From: Trichoplax adhaerens
Taxonomy: Eukaryota; Placozoa; Uniplacotomia; Trichoplacea; Trichoplacidae
DNA: 64,000 bases
Direction: 5' to 3'
Assembly: GCF_000150275.1 (NCBI RefSeq)
Contig: NW_002060953.1
Location: forward strand, 1,375,407-1,439,406
A model generated the notes under the pieces. The model ran no database searches. It saw only the letters and a list, made by a program, of their open reading frames with translations, and was not told the origin of the DNA. This document shows positions 1-13,965 of the stretch, in pieces. The position numbers and the translations under genes were made by a program. Positions within the stretch are counted from its first letter, which is position 1. Each line of letters begins with the position of its first letter.

Positions 1-722
1 TTTTATGCGCTTGTGCTGATAATAGGATGGTAGAAATGAGATAAAAATAGAAGTTGTTAGCAGTTAATTTACTGTAGGTTTATAAGGTATGTTAATCTCT
101 AAAAATTGAGCTGTATATGGATGAAGATTAAGCGTCTTAACACCTGATAGCTTGTAGCTATCTAAGTCTGAGAATATCGACATGTATATTTAGTAATGGT
201 ATTATACTAATTAATATTAACTTGTAAAGCATGAATTCTCACTCGTTAATATTGGAATTCACTGTAGAAACCTATTTAAGCGCGTGTGTTTGTAGAATAA
301 AGAAGGTAATTGCTCAAGAAACGGCAAGACTCATATCGTGAAGAATAGTGTAATAATTAGTCAGTTGTCTGTGGAGATCAGCCGAGAAATCGAGTTCTCA
401 AATACTTCTCTCATAGAAACTGAAAGTACTGGGAGAAATAACCCAAGTTTTAAGTAACTACACTAGAGTTCTTTACTTTCCTTTGCCACAAGTGAGGGTT
501 GTGACACTAGTGCATATCAATAACATCTTAGACAAATACATTGGCGTGAACAGATATGAGCAATATCCTTTAAATCACTTGAGATGCATTATTTTATTCG
601 AATCATACATTTGGTTTTAAATTTTTTTCTAGCCGTTGCATTAGACTATAAGTAACGGTTTAGTTGGTCATTTTAAGGTTTATAGTATGTCAAACTAATA
701 ATTAATTAACTTCTTTGGCCTG
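1..722. other. non-coding AT-rich stretch
   Basis: No convincing reading frame, RNA gene or repeat was seen before the BTB-like relic begins. Confidence 0.5.
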
Positions 723-1509
723 GTGTCATCAGTTCATGAATCTAGGCATCGAAAGTCCTTACTTATTAAAAGAGAAATCCTGAATTCATTTATGCTAAAC
801 TCATATAGAAATTGTAATGTCCTAATTTTATGTGATGCATTAATTTTTATTGCAACAGTACAAAATAAGTTAAAAATAAATGAGGCGCTATATTTATTCT
901 TTCACCAGTTCAACAATGCTAAAAGATATTGTAATGGTATTCAAGAAAAACCAACTCTAAAATTCAAGAGTTTCCATTTCTTACATTCCTAATGTTTTAG
1001 ATAATACAGATATAACAGAGAATCAGTTCTTGCAGATTTAAAGATAGGGCTACTATAGACATACCGTATTTGAATTATCTAGAATCATTCAGTACATGTC
1101 TAAGATTCTAAATAATGTCTGTATTAATTTAGCTATCCAATTTGAACCAAATTTCATGAACTGTTATGACTCATACATGGGATAGCTGCTGCTGAAGGAT
1201 GTTGAAGCTCGGCAGATAGTTGAATGAGGCAGAGTTCTATTGTTGTTTAACGTAGAAGCAAAGGTGTATAAATTTTTGTGAGGTAGTTAAGGGATACTGA
1301 ATCCCGTAGATGATAGTATAGTGCAGATTTGTTTCACGTTAACTTTGTCGCGAAGCTGGTTTGTGACAGCTGCCAATACATTATTACTTCAACTTTGTTT
1401 CCAGATTCTAACCATTACTATATTCATTTTATATTTTCCCAGAATGATAGATATTTATAGTTTATTGAGTAATATTGAGGCATCAGTTTGGATTTATTAC
1501 ATGATTTAA
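723..1509 (+). pseudogene. decayed BTB-BACK-like relic, copy 1
   Basis: Seen: an 89-codon open stretch at 723-992 (opening codon GTG, so not a real start) has a BTB-domain pattern: a His-x-x-Lys-Ser-Leu-Leu opening, then LNSFMLN, then a CNVLILCD-like strand and a following IF-x-A. About 80 bases later, 1090-1370 matches 7030-7320 at many positions, including a shared block reading F-NVEAK and, further on, FVT. That part reads like the start of a BACK domain but is interrupted by stops and frame changes. Inference: this is the remnant of a BTB-BACK gene. Known: such proteins are usually substrate adaptors for CUL3 ubiquitin ligases. Nothing here looks functional. The family assignment is by eye only. 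Confidence 0.4.
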
Positions 1510-4375
1510 TCTAGCATTCACTGTAAAAAGATCTAGATTATGTTCTCGTCGATAGTTATGCATCCATGGAAAGGAGATCAGCTTAGGATTAATGAAAGAA
1601 AAAGACCTTATAACTAAAAATTTTTCGAATATCTACTTCTAAAATTAAGTTTCACTATATTACAAGATTCCTGAAACAGCAGCGAGATCTCTAAATTTAA
1701 TCGTTTTGTAAAGACTATCTGATGGTTGTATTTATCACTAATGAGAGATTTGTTACACCTCCTATATGCTTATTAATCGAAACTTAATTTGCATACAAAG
1801 TAATATAACCGTACATACTGCAATGTATTTTATGTTAATCGGTAATAATCAGTCATACTTTATTTAGTCTTTGCATGAAGAACTAAAGACATTCTAGTAT
1901 ATATTGCATAAAACTTAATTTAACTTGTATTTCATTTACTGTATATTTGCAGTTTGATGGTTAATTATCCAATATACTATACTATTTCATTTAATCTTTA
2001 CGCTACATTGCTACAAAGAATTTAATTAATCTAAAATTGATAGATTTACTAAATAGCAGGTAGAAAACGTATTACATTACCTGGCTTAAACTATGACTAA
2101 AATTTTTAGCATGAACTGTAACATTTTGAACATTTCAATTTCAGCAATACTAATATAATGATATTGGAAATTATTGTTTTATTTGAAATTAGGCTAGATG
2201 CATTCAATAGTCTTCAACACACAATAGAACTGAAACCTTCAAAATTCTTTTCTAACCTTTTGCCAAAAGATAATGGCTCCATAATACGAATAACAATGTA
2301 TCTAAGTTTCTACAATAAATATTATCTAGCAGCTGTTGTTTATAATTGACGTTTAACTTAAATAGACTGATATTGATATGAATTACATAATCTAGCGAAT
2401 TCATCTATTTAGATTTCAACGCAGAAATTAAAGATGTGCTCTCCGAAAATTTATTATATTGGTGATTCAATAATATATTAGCTACTGAATTTTTGTCAAT
2501 TACAAATTTGCTACGAAGTGACGTGTGGCTATACTTTAAATCAATAGTTTAAGACTTTTAAATGTGTACCTAACTTAATTATATTTGTTTTTCTGCCATC
2601 TATTATATCATGTAGCCTTACAAAGAAATAAAAGCAATTAATTCAGTTATAATACACAGCAGTACGAACTTTTGTTTTATTTGCAAATCGTACGTCTACT
2701 ATCTTTACAAGGCGTCGTAGATGAAATAAATTCAAAAAAGAACCGATGATTCTTCAGTTTATCGGGCTTTATAACAGTTGATTTGAAATCTGATACAAAG
2801 TAAATTCAATAAATATACTGCATTCACACATGTTCATAGCTATGCAGAATCATGTTTCGAACTAATCAATTTTAATATTATTCTAGATATAAATTTCAAG
2901 AACTATCTTAATTTTACTGATATTTTGACTAAAAATTGTTTTACTCTAAATCGATTATAGGCAGATCGTTACAATATGAAGAGAATTAAATATTTAAAAC
3001 GTTTAAATCGCATGTACCGTTATCGTAGGACAATTGTCATCGAAAATAGCCGAATATGTAACTTAAAATAGCTAAATAAGTAATTTAATAAAGCACAGTA
3101 TTGAATATGGATTATTTTTTCCATTTACAGCTAAAAGAAACATTAAACTAGTTGAATAATTACTTCACATACTTATAAATATTACACTGTAGAAGTATTA
3201 CTTATTAAATTGCAATCGATTAAAATTTGAATTATTAATGAACAGCTATTGCTTTCCAATAACTGAATCTTATTTATATGTGTATCACATCCATTAAAAT
3301 AAAGCGTCTAAAATTTTTCAATACAAAATTAAAGCGATTAATATTAATTAACGTAAACCATTACCCTTAAAAATCAGCTTTGCAGTAGTATATATCATCA
3401 ATAAATTTATAACTATACATTTAGAATAACATGAAATCATCGTATCTATGTTTTCAACTAGATTATGCGCTAAAGGTATAAACAGTGCATGTGTACTATA
3501 CATGCCGTTAAATTTAAATTACACAAAATTTTAAAATTTAATTAATATAATATAATAGTTAAATAGAGTAACGGAAAATTATTTTCAACTCCCTGATGTC
3601 TTTTGAACGAATAACAGCAATACTTCCATACTCTCAGGTATACTTAGCTCTTTATTTTTATTATCTGACCTCTTGCAAGGCACATTTTTGCCGTAGTTAT
3701 AGGTACAACAGTTTTCTTCTCTATGATTGTAAGAGGTTGTAGCACTCCGAAACAATAATGTACCGACAAAGTTACAGAACATGTTTGTGAATTCATAAAA
3801 TATTAGAAAAGGCTGTTTTTATTACAATAATTTAGAACCGGTCATTAATTCAATGACTTGCTGGATCTACAGTTTCGTGAGAATTAAATCTATTGTTAAT
3901 AATACAAAGTATTTATACTTTTTAAACGTCGTAATCCATACTTGTGTTTAGGACGTCTAAAATTTTATATTTGTTACCATAAGACCGCTTTTTAGTAACG
4001 CCATCTAAAGAAAGAAAGTTAGAGGTTGAGTACTGGATTGTACTATGCTAATTAATTTTATCTTACAATCCCGAAATCGAATAAAAAATATTTCTTTAGC
4101 GGCATTCAATTCATATGCCAAGACATTTTTACGACATCAATGAAATTGACAGCTAAGATTTCATTAATGGATAAGAAATATTTAAGAGTTTTGATCATTT
4201 GGTAAAGGTACAGGTTTTACCAATTACAATAATACGCTAGATATAGCGTTACCCTATTATATAATTTTTACTTTGTGAAAATTAATGATCATTCATTCAT
4301 AGTATGTCTATCGCCACATAATGAGGAGGAATATATTTCAATTAGTCAATATTTTACCTGTTCCAATACTATTGG
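1510..4375. other. non-coding AT-rich stretch
   Basis: Short frames at 2158-2349 (+) and 3585-3782 (-) have no recognisable domain and a composition typical of random AT-rich translation. Nothing else was seen. Confidence 0.5.
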
Positions 4376-4925
4376 GGTAAATCCGATCACTAAGATTCAA
4401 AATTTGTAGAAAACTAGAACTTTAGTAGATCTAAAACAAAGATTAGCTACACGAAGCTCTACTCTAACGAATACAGCTACTGTAAGAGTTTTACAAAGAA
4501 CAATCAGATAATCTAATGTCGCTTGCTTTATACTCTGTAGTATTCACATCTACAATCAGCGTAGCAATATTTAATCTTCCTTCAAACTTAATTAAATCAT
4601 TATTAGTAACACCTTTTTACTGCCTCTCATCATTAATCCAATATGGAAACGATAACAGCAACTGTGTAGACATTATTCCTGCTGCTCAAAGTGCAATAAA
4701 CGAATCATATCCTAATATATGATTTGCAGTTCTATTTTTACTCCTAACCTTATTAGTAGCTCATTATCCTACTATATATAGTCATCTGTACTCTAGCAGA
4801 GTCTGTCATTACAGTCTATAATTATGGGCTTCTAAATATATCATGAGATAAAAATGATACTATCGTATATCACCCTAAACATGCCTGATAGTCTGCAATG
4901 ATAATACTAAGTCACTTTACAACTG
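4376..4925 (+). repeat. dispersed repeat family B, copy 1
   Basis: About 550 bases align, with many substitutions and small indels, to 7895-8450, 15110-15660 and 35520-36080. The best-shared blocks are the GATCACTAAGATTCAAAAT-like opening, the AGCTCTACTCTA block, and TTAATCCAATATGGAAA near 4632. A 68-codon open frame at 4516-4722 reads SLIQYGND near its centre, and copies 2 and 3 read SLIQYG at the same place. The shared frame suggests the ancestor was partly coding. Past the stop, the translation continues into another hydrophobic stretch. I do not recognise the protein. Confidence 0.65.
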
Positions 4926-7009
4926 CAAACTTGATTAAACGCTTACAGTTAAGAAATATTAACTTGATACCTCTTGATATAAATAAAATCAGATATTCTG
5001 TGCTATCCATTGTCGAAACCACCTATTTACGGTAAAAAATAAAGGAATCATATGATATAGTCTATTAGATATTACTGTACTCTTAGAAGCCTTATAGTAT
5101 TATAGGATCATATAAAATAATGAAACTATTAACATTCTTTCTATTGCTATTTGTAATCCATTATAATAGTCACGGTGTTAAAAGCTAGATTATTACACTT
5201 TACACTTATTATTTGATTTTAGTGCTCTCATGAATTCCTTGCAATTTAGAACTTGATAGTAACTGTTAGGCGTTATGCAAAAGTAATTGACCTTATTCGG
5301 TACACTGGTTAATAGATATTAAAATAATTGACCTAGCTCAGAAGAAAACTAAAAAATATCAAAGCGAGCTTTCATTTCTGAATTCTGGTTGACGAATCGA
5401 ATATAAATAATGCAATTAATTGATAGGTTTTACAATTTTATGCCTAAACCTCAATTAAATAGTATAGAAGTATAGGAGCCATTTTCTCTAAAAATGAAGT
5501 GAAGGAATCAAGGCATATGAGATAGTCTCCCACAGTAATATAGAGCAAATTTCCTGGCTAATTAATGATTACAGCTAATTTTGTCATGATATCTTCGATA
5601 TTGGTATATAATTTTATAGCACTTGTACTAAATGTACAGAAAATCATTGATCAACCTATTAGACTTCGTCAGCACTGAGAAAAACAGCATACGAGTAAGC
5701 TAAAACTGATATTATACTCGAAGCTGATTGCATCATAATTATAAATAAAAATTTGCTTTAACATCCTGTATCTATTAAAAAACAAGTATAGAATAGTACT
5801 ATTAATTACGTTGTCGGTAACCTGTAAAAAGTAAAGATAATTCTGGTGATAATGCAGCATATTGATATATTAACGAAATCAGGTAAGATTCATTTAATAC
5901 TAAAATAATATCAATAAATAAACGGAGTATTGCAAAAAATTCCTTCTACTAAAATATTGATGTTTTGCTCGCAAGCAAGTTATTGCTGTTATCCTGACAC
6001 TGAGCTCAACTTTATATAAATAGAAATTTCATGTTAATAAAAATTAAATACCTGTCTTTCACCAAAAGATGTTGCACAGGTCTGCATACTAAATTCATAT
6101 GAAAGCTATCTTGTGACGTATCAAAGATTTGTCCAACTAGACGCAAGTCTTTCATCCATCTATTTCTAAAGTTGCTCACGTAAATCGAACCTTTTATCAT
6201 TACATCGACTTGAAATATTAATGGGTAGCAAGCAAATTACAAGCTACCATGAAAGACTTAAGCATAAAAATTTTAATCTTCGTTATACTACAACACAAAC
6301 TGCCACGATCTCAAAATATTAACTACTCAAGTTTGACTTGTGATGATATCAAGGCTTTTATTGATTTAATTTATTAAAGTATACTGTGTTGTAAGATTTG
6401 CTTACTAGCTATGTTTCCTTCAGTAGTCAAAGGACTATAAAAATTCTCAAGTCTTATAAAGCGTAATAAAAGTACTAGAAAAGCCGTAATTCTCACTATT
6501 GCAGCTGTGAAGATATATTTAGAACTAAATTGTATGTAAAAATAATTGGATTAAAGTTAGCAATAATAAACAGACATAAAATATGGGTACATTTAAGTTA
6601 TGGTAAACAAATTGATCTTAGTTCCCAGAGTATATAACTGTTGCAAAAAATTTTATTGCAGTATATGAGTATAAAATGACATCTAAGAATGTGATTCGAA
6701 AATTTTTGCTTATATTCGTAAATATATAAGACAAATTGTCACGGTATGAACCACCGTGAAGGGTAAATGACTAAATTCAAAGTTTAACAGTTACATATGG
6801 AAAAAAGTAATGATGACTTTAAAGTTAGAACTGCGTTAGTTATTATTTTGTTACAGTAAACTATGCTGTATTGTAGTAAAAGTTCTCATAAGGTAACCAA
6901 TATTGACTGATGATAGTGTTATGTCTTGTAACGCTTGTAATGGATATCCTGAAGATATTCAATTATAGATGATACCATAAATAATTCTGTGCGTGGACAT
7001 GCTGTAGTC
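4926..7009. other. non-coding AT-rich stretch
   Basis: Frames at 5669-5860 (-) and 6012-6200 (-) are short and show no domain. No other feature was supported. Confidence 0.45.
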
Positions 7010-7480
7010 TAATGATGTAAAATCGTTCAGTACATGTCCAAAATTATGAATAATATCTGTTTTAATTTAGCTATCCAATATGAGCTAAATTTCATGAACT
7101 GTTACGAATCATACGTGATAGCTGTTGACGAAGGGTATTTAAGCTCGGCAGATAGTTTAATAGAAGAAAAGTCATACAGTTCTTTTAACGTAGAAGCAAA
7201 GGCATCTAAATTCTTGTAAGACAGTTAAGGGATACTGAATCCTGGAGACAAGAGTAATTTGGAGATTTGTTTTACGTTATCTTTGTGAGGAAGCTGATTT
7301 GTAACACAAATATAGAGCTTCGATATCTTAGAGCTGTAAATTTTTTTCTCTTTATACAAGATCTTATTAATCTATCCTTAAATCACTTATATCTTGAACA
7401 CATAATAAAGTTCGTTATATCCCCAATCCTTTGCGCTTATATATTGCACGTATACATGCAGATAAGAATGTGATATGCAG
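7010..7480 (+). pseudogene. decayed BTB-BACK-like relic, copy 2
   Basis: Seen: this stretch aligns with 1070-1380. It is better preserved: an ATG-initiated 61-codon frame runs from 7034 to 7219 and includes CFNLAIQYEL, a YESYVIA segment and then a run containing SSADSLIEE and FNVEAKASKFL. Known: BACK domains begin with a Cys followed by a helix around an Ala-x-x-Tyr-x-Leu pattern and continue with a conserved Leu-Ser-x-Asp/Glu region, which this resembles. Shifting frame after 7219, the sequence continues with LRYLC-like residues, matching the LRYLVAKLF reading at about 31510. Inference: a 5'-truncated gene relic with frameshifts, not an active gene. It lies 415 bases before a copy of repeat family B. 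Confidence 0.4.
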
Positions 7481-7894
7481 CAACTACATTTAGCTTTGCA
7501 CATTATATCACCAGGTATTTTTGTTCGAGTTTCTACACCATATAAATAACTGTTTGTAATATCTAGGCTCATAAATAAAATTCTGATATGATTTAGATTC
7601 CATGTAGAGAATTTGCCCGAGAAGCTACTGCGTGCACACATGCGAAACTAGAGTTTTCCTTATTTTTTTAGACTTATGCTAAACTTATATTGACATAATA
7701 GCAAGCTTGGTAAATTGTTCGCTATATGAACAATCAACAAGAATGTTTAAATGTTTAAAATTAAAATCAATGAATAGCAAATTAATTCTAAAGCCACATT
7801 TGTTCTTTGCCTTTTAAGGTTATCTTAAAAAAGTCGGAATCAATTCGAGTAGACGATTCCTGAAATTTTCCTTTTTATCAGCTACAAGCTGGGT
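7481..7894. other. non-coding stretch between two relics
   Basis: A minus-strand frame at 7387-7641 overlaps the end of the relic and is most likely chance. Nothing else was seen. Confidence 0.45.
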
Positions 7895-8450
7895 GTGATA
7901 TATACCAATCACGAGATTCCAAATTTTAGAAAAATAAGGGCTTTATTGAATCTTATACAAAGATTAATTACGCACAGCTCTACTTTAGCCGAATACTACT
8001 ACTAAAGACTTCTACAACGAACTAACAGAATAATATAAAGTTGCATGCTTTTATACTTTCCGTAGCATTCGCAGCTACAATCCGCATGGCAAACTTTTAC
8101 CTTATTTTACACATAGTTAAATTATTCTTAGTAAGACTATTCTACTGCGGACCTTCATTAATCCAATATGGATATGACTACAGTACTTGCGTAGATATTA
8201 TTCACACCAGCCAAAGTACAATGAATTAACCATATCCCAATATATAATTTACAGTTCTATTTTTACCTTTAGCCTTATTAGTAACTCAACACCTTAATGT
8301 ATATAGCCATCTGTACTCTAGCATAGAGTCTCTACCACTACAGTCTATATTTATAGCTACCAAATATCTCTTAGGATAAATATGTACCGTACATTATACT
8401 AAACACGGCTAATAGTCTACAATCACAATACTAGTTACATTACACTGGGG
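7895..8450 (+). repeat. dispersed repeat family B, copy 2
   Basis: Aligns with 4376-4925, 15110-15660 and 35520-36080. The central block TTAATCCAATATGGATATGA at about 8158 matches copy 1 closely. A 62-codon frame at 8041-8229 contains SLIQYG and VDII, as in copy 1. The frame stops just after the conserved block and then continues with hydrophobic residues including YSHLYSS, also seen in copy 1. Decayed and presumably inactive. Confidence 0.65.
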
Positions 8451-9983
8451 TAAATATAGGAGACAACACCACCCTGCGATTTTATCCTCACTTCAAATCT
8501 ACTAAAGTTATAGGAAATGCTAAGATTTATCTCTTCCATTATTTTCTTTTTAATTTTCGACGTTATACAGATAGTGAATAATATCAAAAAAAAAATTCCA
8601 AATGATTTGCAGAAATATAATTATTTATTTGAGGCCATCTTAAAATAATTTTATTCAAATAAAATCCGGTTGACGTTAGAAGGATCAGCTACATGATGTT
8701 TAGCCTCTAAAGGAACCAAAGATAGCAGTACTCTGAAATTAATATAATAACTAGAGTTGGTAATATACATTTACAAAAACATTTCGAAGTACTGTAAGTT
8801 AAAGAACTTCTATGCTGTTTCTCTGCTTTTTAAGTACCTAAACCATGGAGCAGTAATATCTACTTTAACAATATTTGAGACCGTTGATGATGATACAAAG
8901 ATTTAGGTTTAGTTTTCATAAAATATACGAAATATAGATAGACTAGTCAACATTTGACTGCTAGCAAACCATGCCTTTTACCTACATGATCTTCTTAACT
9001 AAATTCTCTCGTATTACAAAAACTGATCACGAGCACAAATATTAACAAAGCAGATGCTCATATTAGTTATTCAGATTTATAAGTACTGCATGTAATCTGC
9101 ACATCCCGAAAAATTCATTATTCCTTTTATGAATTTAAAGAAGGTAGTTCTAATTTAACGATAGTATTAGCAAAAATTGCTATTAGAAACGCAGCATAAT
9201 TCCGTTATAAATTATGAGTAAGGACTTTTATTTAAGAGTTCACTTAAATTAAAGACTGAATCTCATTTATAAATTTGACTTACATCCGATTTTACAACAA
9301 TTTTTAGACAAACATATCATTTGTTAAATTACCAAGAAATGGCTGATAAGTTCAAAGCGATTGATAAGAATAGTGATTAGAAATTGCATTATTAATTTTA
9401 AATGTTCATTACCATCATGATTATTCTATCACATGGTTTTTAGAAATATGATGCAACATTCTATCAACTCAATGAATCAACGAAAATTTAAATAATAGAT
9501 TGAAACTCAAACATTCCTGTAGGAATATTATTTGCTTAAATTAAAATCAGATATATTGTAATAGGATTTTGCATCTTTAATATCTCTTTAAATAGTTCAG
9601 AGATAAACTATGCGACCGTTTGCTTTACTCTCAATAACTATGGCAATGTATCGTTTAGATTAGAATATGGACTGACTAGAACACAGCTAATGCTACCTTT
9701 TTGGCAGTAATATATATCAGTATCTAATCTAGGATGATCATTATAATTTTAAACTTTTATATAGTTCATAGATTAAATCCAAATTTGCATTTGGGAATAT
9801 AAGTTTTGTAACATTATCAGTAATGTTAGGAGCATTTTACAGCAGTATCGTAGCTACGGTATACCACGCAAATAGAATCTCACTAAAAAAATGATGTAAC
9901 AGACTATTATACCTTAAATTAGCGCGCGAATACAATATTGATATAAAATCATAGAATACAACAATATTATACAGCCAAGAGTT
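8451..9983. other. non-coding stretch downstream of the first GPCR
   Basis: This lies 3' of the minus-strand receptor. No clear AATAAA was found close to its stop. No other feature was seen. Confidence 0.45.
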
Positions 9984-10985
9984 TTATTTTACACTTGATG
10001 ACGGACAGGCTTTATTTTCTCCCATGACCTTGCTACTAGAATATGTAGTATTTTTTCCTGGTTTAACGCGAATTCGACTGCTATTTGATTGATGTAGTGT
10101 ACTTACTATGGCTTCCCTCAAGCTAGTAACATAATATGCGTATAGAATAGGATTAATAGCCGGTACAGCAAAGGCTACAATAAAGAGTAATCTTAAAATT
10201 AAAGCAAGGCTACGGCCCAATTTTGGATTAGAATGCGACATTAGATAAACAGTTATAAACGGTAAGAAAGCTATGATGTAGAAGGTTGTAATAACAGCCA
10301 TTTGTTGTGCAGCTTTAATGTTTTTTGCGATCATATTAGATTTATATTGAGTTACGTTGTTTTTTTGATGAAATATAATGCTGCTTCTAGATTTAATAAT
10401 ATAAAAAATTCTTAGGTAACAAAATACAATAACAGCCATGGGCATGAGTATAAATGTAGTTGTTAGTCCTACTAAATAATCCATTCGCAAATCGGTACTA
10501 TTCAATTGACTTTGGCATTGATTGATAGGATCTTGCCCGAAAGTAACCGTAGCTGGCAGAAGAGCTGTTAGAATCGACGTTAGCCAAACCAGCAATAATA
10601 TGATAATGACATATCTCGTCTGTGCGCGAAGTTTATATTGAAATGGTCTTGTTACCGCCATGTAGCGATCTATACAAACCAGACATTGATGCATATTTAG
10701 ATTAATCACAAATGCTGTTCCCACTGCTGGTAAAATGTAGCAGAAAAAAGAATCGCCGATAAATGCTGCAAATGCCCAACGAGGTAAAATATAAATGGAG
10801 GCACTTAAAACGCCAACTAAAAACATACTGGATAGTATTGTAAATATCACAGATTTTAGTTTCTTATTAGAAAGTATCACCAAAACCATAAACAAATTGG
10901 TGACAATAGTTGTAGAGCCAAGACAAATGCCAATAATATCAGCTTGCGGACCCTGTACTGTTTCATTGGTTTTATTACTTTCCAT
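9984..10985 (-). CDS. class A GPCR, intronless (receptor 1)
   Basis: A 333-residue seven-helix receptor of the plasma membrane, predicted to couple to heterotrimeric G proteins; ligand unknown. Seen: N-terminal sequons N4-K-T and N7-E-T, TM1 with N30 (1.50), the TM2 block SSMFLVG, C82 (3.25) paired with C157 in ECL2, and an intact D106-R107-Y108. Also W134 (4.50), P182 and Y190 in TM5, P242 in TM6, and an intact N278-P-I-L-Y282 in TM7. Oddities: position 2.50 is G58 instead of Asp, the CWxP tryptophan is F240, and 3.42-3.43 is His-Gln. The tail is Ser-rich. The ATG has A at -3. It is the only one of the six on the minus strand. Its intact DRY and NPxxY make it the most canonical member. Subfamily cannot be named from sequence alone. 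Confidence 0.95.
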   Translation of the reverse strand: MESNKTNETVQGPQADIIGICLGSTTIVTNLFMVLVILSNKKLKSVIFTILSSMFLVGVLSASIYILPRWAFAAFIGDSFFCYILPAVGTAFVINLNMHQCLVCIDRYMAVTRPFQYKLRAQTRYVIIILLLVWLTSILTALLPATVTFGQDPINQCQSQLNSTDLRMDYLVGLTTTFILMPMAVIVFCYLRIFYIIKSRSSIIFHQKNNVTQYKSNMIAKNIKAAQQMAVITTFYIIAFLPFITVYLMSHSNPKLGRSLALILRLLFIVAFAVPAINPILYAYYVTSLREAIVSTLHQSNSSRIRVKPGKNTTYSSSKVMGENKACPSSSVK

Positions 10986-13404
10986 GTTTCTTATCTTTAA
11001 CGATTTCGTTTACTATTTCTTACCAAAATTTAGCCACCATAAATCCTTTAGAGTACTGTATATCTTGTATGGAATAATGCAGCATACGCTTGATCTATTT
11101 AGGAAAAATAATAATCTTAACTTGAAAAAAGAAAGTGATATAGCTTAAAATGAAATAAAATAATAGCGTGCGAAAGGAATATAACAAAATTTTTCTTTTT
11201 CACTATTGTGTTCGTAGCAAAAAAATAACTTTATTGCCAAATAGATTTTGATGTTATCTCCGAGAATGAATCAAACATCGCGTTAAGTGTCCATGTACTG
11301 AAGAAAGATAATAGTATTAACGAAAGTTTTCGCAGAGGCTGATTCTTTATATTTAACAGTAATCAATTATTTAAATCATGGTGGCCTAGATAATTAATTT
11401 TTAATTACCTAATTTTTAGCATTAAAGAAAATATGGCAGTCTTTGTTATGCAAAAATTCAATTTCCTTCTTATCTTCTAGGTAATACAACTAAGTTTGAT
11501 AGCAATTTCAGCTTTCTTGTCAACTACTTTTTTTTATTCAATAAAACACATTTTTCAATACATCATAAATCATTGTATCAACTTTATTCCCAAATTTATA
11601 CAAATGGCGGAAGACTTAGACTATGGATTATAGACAGATAAGCTGCCTTTAACATAGATTAATTAAGTCTAGCGAGTTTGACGTAGGCAAATATGTAAAA
11701 CCATAATAAATTATACTATGTAAAAATTAGACATTAAAAAAGAAATTTCGGAGAGCAGACGAAAAGAAAATATTGTCATGGAGATGAAACAATCATCAAT
11801 TTCTGTAGTTTGCTAAGTTTTGCTACAGTGAATAAATAAAATTGAATGAAATAAAATTGATATGACTATCGGCTTTAAAGTATCACTTTCAAGAAATAAT
11901 GGGATGAAATAGGCATCTGATAAGATATGTTGCATATTGGAATTATTCTATGATAATGTTATACTAGAATTTTTAATATACTTTATTATCTTACAATGAG
12001 TTCGAGCAAAATTCCGAATAATTTAACACATTGCAATCTTTATACGATATAAAGATTGATAAACAAAGGATTACTCCTCGTCCCCATAGCTCATCACGTA
12101 AACCTGTAAAATATAAAACGCGATGATTAATGGGTGAAATTAGAATAAAAATGTAGCTATTGTTGCTTTCTTTTCAGGCACTAATAGAATAGGTCTTGAA
12201 ATTTGAGATTTTCAATTTTAATGAATCCACTTAATTTATCAAAGCATCTTGTTATAAGATGCAAGAAATCATTTATAAAGCAGAAATGCACAGTAAAATC
12301 GTCTGTGTGAATTGAATAAACTTTAGATATTTAAATTTTTAACTATGAAAACGAGCCCTTTAGCAGTATTTCTTAATTATATAATTTTCCGTTGCTTAGT
12401 AACGGTCTATAGATTATATTTTTTACTGCAAGATTTTGAAATAATTAAGATTTTGGTTAGCTAATTGCGAGATATACATATTCTAGTGACCATGACCTTG
12501 CAACTTAATAATAGGGTATCTTCTCATTTAGCTCCAAAATATTCTTCCATATTTTCAAAACCTTGTATTAATTAATTTTCTTGTAAATAAGTAAATACAA
12601 GAGCTGTAACTAGTCAATTTTTAACCAACGATAGTTCTAATTTCTGGCATATAGGCATTCTGTAATAAACAGAGATGTATTTATTACTGACATAAAAGGA
12701 TATTTATCAAATAGCAATTATCAAAAATGATAAAATTTACTGCACCTCGAAAACCTATTTCATCAGTAAAAAGTACAATAAGAACACTTGAAATACTTCA
12801 TTTTTGGATATTGTTATGGGAAAAGATGGCTATTGATTTACCTTTGTGCGTCATGAGAGTTGATCACTAAGTGAATCTAGATAAACTATATACATGCTGA
12901 TTGACCTTCATAATTATTTTTAACAGGTAAGACAAATATCATTGGTGTATAAATTCTATCCCATGTGCTATTGCTACATTACGTGGCGTCTTAACTTCCA
13001 CAGTAAAGTAAAATTATATGTTCTTACGTTAAGCTAACAGCAAAATTGGAGGCTATAACGATAAAACAACGATTCTTTAGCCATACATATTGTGGCCAGC
13101 CGTAACGTCCAAGTCGAAATATCGACTATCCGCTTACAGTTTGAATGCAGAAGTAATCCAAATAATTGCATATTTCTGTAGACTAAGTTTTAGAACCTAA
13201 TAACCTTCCGATTTGCAGTATATTCCTATTTCAACTATATAATCATTACTAATCGTTGATAAAGATAATTTAACAAAATTAACTATTATTGAAAGTTGCA
13301 GTAGGTACTAGTTACAGTGTTATACTCTGTAATATCGAGACTATAGTAGAAACATATATATTACAATAATTTTGTTGACTTACCCTTATATGAAGAGTTT
13401 CTAG
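10986..13404. other. non-coding stretch upstream of receptor 1
   Basis: This should contain the promoter of the minus-strand receptor, but no core element can be pinned down in such AT-rich DNA. The frame at 10795-11148 (+) is largely the antisense of the receptor's 5' end. No other gene was seen. Confidence 0.45.
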
Positions 13405-13965
13405 TATAGATATGTGATATTTAAATATAGCACTAGCTTTTATGGTGATATATACAGCCTTCTGAAATTAATAGTTTAATTAGGGAATCGAGAATAATCT
13501 TCTTATAATTTAAATCACTGTGATTGTAATTTACTTATGGTAGATTGTAGATTATCGTAGAAATGTTCCGTGATAGGACATATTGTAATCAGACAATTTT
13601 GTATTAGTCATCCCATGCCTACGTTCGTAAATACTGTTGTCTTCAATAGGTAGCGGTATATAAAATTAGTTTTTTGATCCATTATCAGGTTTCAACGTTA
13701 ATATTACTAACTAGGATGTCTTTGTTATTGTAAAAGAGTGTATAAATGCGATAAATCGTATAATAAAGTGAGTTCTTATGATTAGTGTTTAATGTAAGAT
13801 TCGAGGTGTCTAAGTCTTTTTGTAGTCTATCAGTGTAGGAAAAGTGTTTCTGAATGAGATACTGTTCCCTGATACGTGGTTCAGGGAATCGACTGGTTGA
13901 CTGTGCATTACTTCATCTTGTTGCAAAGCTGTTTTGTAACAGTACTTTAGGTTGAGCAGTTATGG
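13405..13965 (+). repeat. gene-derived repeat family A, internally deleted copy
   Basis: The two ends match 30535-30640 and 31130-31550. Shared blocks are AATATAGCACTA near the start, TTACTTATGGTAGATTGTA in the middle, and TTGCAAAGCTGTTTTGT at the end. The roughly 500 bases present between these blocks in the 30 kb copy are missing here. The final block reads L-VAKLFC in one frame, similar to the end of the BACK-like relics. Confidence 0.6.

Noticed and set aside
10795-11148. A 117-codon plus-strand frame
   Set aside because: More than half is antisense to the 5' end of receptor 1 and the rest has no domain.
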